From positions 3,202,501 through 3,266,500 of the forward strand of contig NZ_CP075191.1 of assembly GCF_020510625.1 (NCBI RefSeq): a stretch of DNA of 64,000 nucleotides, in the 5' to 3' direction. The DNA is from Ferribacterium limneticum. GTDB taxonomy: Bacteria; Pseudomonadota; Gammaproteobacteria; Burkholderiales; Rhodocyclaceae. Every line of letters begins with the position of its first letter. Within the stretch, counting starts at the first letter, position 1. Under the pieces are notes generated by a model that worked only from the letters and a program-made list of their open reading frames with translations, was not told the DNA's origin and searched no databases. Position numbers and translations under genes: made by a program. Of this stretch, positions 63,307-64,000 are shown one piece after another.

Positions 63307-64000
63307 CTAGCGTGCACGGGCCAAGGCATAAACCGTCTTGCCTTGGGACTTGAACAGGTCTGCCGCATGCAGGAAGCTCTCCGAATGACCGGCAAACATC
63401 AGGCCATCCGGCTGCATCATCGGCGCAAAGCGGGAAAGAATCTTGTACTGGGTTGGCTTATCGAAATAGATCATCACATTTCGACAAAAGATCACATCGA
63501 GCGGCCCCTTGACCGAGTAACTCGCATCCAGAAGATTGATGCGCTGAAACTCGATCATCTTTTTCAACTCGGGACGAATCGACACATAGCCCTCCTGCGC
63601 CCCCGTTCCGCGCAAAAAGAATTTGCGCAGGCGCTCCGGTGAGAGCTTCTCGACCCGTTCAATCGGGTACACCCCCTTCTGGGCCGTTGCCAACACATTG
63701 GTATCGAGATCCGAAGCCATGATCGTGACGTGCGAAACGTTGGCGCCAAAGGTTTCTTGGACGGTCATTGCGATCGAATAAGGCTCTTCACCGGTCGATG
63801 CCGCCGAACACCAGACGCGAATTGGGCGCGTGGTGCCGATCTTGCGAAGATGTTCGGCAAAGATCGGAAAATGATGCGGCTCGCGGAAAAAGGAAGTGAG
63901 GTTCGTGGTCAACGAATTGACGAAACGCTCCCATTCATCGCCGCCATTTTTTTCCAGCGCATCCAGATATTCCGCGAAGGATGATTTGCCGGTCGCACGC
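63307..64000 (-). CDS. cheR: chemoreceptor methyltransferase CheR (N-terminus cut by window edge)
   Basis: CheR methylates receptor glutamates with SAM. The visible 231 or so residues include TNLTSFFREPHHF, the SAM-binding RVWCSAASTGEEPYSIAM segment, VTIMASDLDTNVLA, and the conserved LDVIFCRNVMIYF. The reading frame stays open to base 64000 with CheR-like sequence upstream (SFAEYLDALE), so the gene continues beyond the right edge and a start at 63912 would be wrong. About 40-60 N-terminal residues are missing here. Confidence 0.95.
   Translation of the reverse strand, partial: RATGKSSFAEYLDALEKNGGDEWERFVNSLTTNLTSFFREPHHFPIFAEHLRKIGTTRPIRVWCSAASTGEEPYSIAMTVQETFGANVSHVTIMASDLDTNVLATAQKGVYPIERVEKLSPERLRKFFLRGTGAQEGYVSIRPELKKMIEFQRINLLDASYSVKGPLDVIFCRNVMIYFDKPTQYKILSRFAPMMQPDGLMFAGHSESFLHAADLFKSQGKTVYALARAR

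Overview
The window looks like the chromosome of a flagellated betaproteobacterium, most likely of the order Rhodocyclales (Dechloromonas/Azonexus-like). This is inferred from the rRNA and protein style, the GC-rich coding sequence, and a Pseudomonas-like flhA-flhF-flhG-fliA-che-motCD block combined with FlrBC. It was not confirmed by any database search.

Layout. (1) 1-3760: the 5' part of an rRNA operon on the minus strand (16S, then tRNA-Ile; 23S and 5S lie off the left edge) with its promoter and antitermination leader, an initiator tRNA gene just upstream, an orphan ParA-like ATPase, an IclR regulator and an unusual tRNA-Thr gene. (2) 3799-5556: a diguanylate cyclase. (3) 5605-13807: a tightly coupled plus-strand cluster for pseudaminic acid (pseB, pseC, methylase, pseF, pseG, pseI) followed by a hexapeptide acyltransferase, a WbqC-like protein, a second methyltransferase and a PIG-L deacetylase. 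A convergent 720-residue TPR glycosyltransferase follows. (4) 16045-21729: flagellin with a sigma-28 promoter and terminator, then flaG-fliD-fliS-fliT, a second FliK-like gene, an fhlB-like gene and a YcgR-type brake. (5) 21726-24649 (minus): flrB-flrC-fliE. (6) 24757-35474 (plus): fliFGHIJKLMNOPQR. (7) 35483-46177 (minus): flgBCDEFGHIJ, then flgKL with its own sigma-28 promoter, then a coupled lipoprotein. (8) 46333-47825 (plus): flgA and flgMN. (9) 47903-64000 (minus): cheR, cheD, cheB, a STAS protein, two cheV, cheY, cheZ and cheA, a terminator, then flhB-flhA-flhF-flhG-fliA-motC-motD.

How the parts work together. FlrB/FlrC with sigma-54 should drive basal-body genes; consensus -24/-12 sites stand before flgB and fliE. 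FliA (sigma-28), held back by FlgM, should drive late genes; near-perfect sites stand before fliC, flgM, flgK and the first cheV. Pse enzymes and the TPR glycosyltransferase probably decorate the flagellin. The diguanylate cyclase and YcgR suggest c-di-GMP control of the motor. The chemotaxis genes form a nearly complete set, but no receptor and no cheW is present.

No CRISPR array, insertion sequence, prophage or obvious unknown defence system was seen. The more unusual points are repeated CheY-binding-like motifs at the N-terminus of CheZ, an FlhG with a degenerate P-loop, a pse cluster without a GNAT-type PseH, separation of fliE from fliF by a strand switch, an odd tRNA-Thr, and a lipoprotein translationally coupled to flgL.
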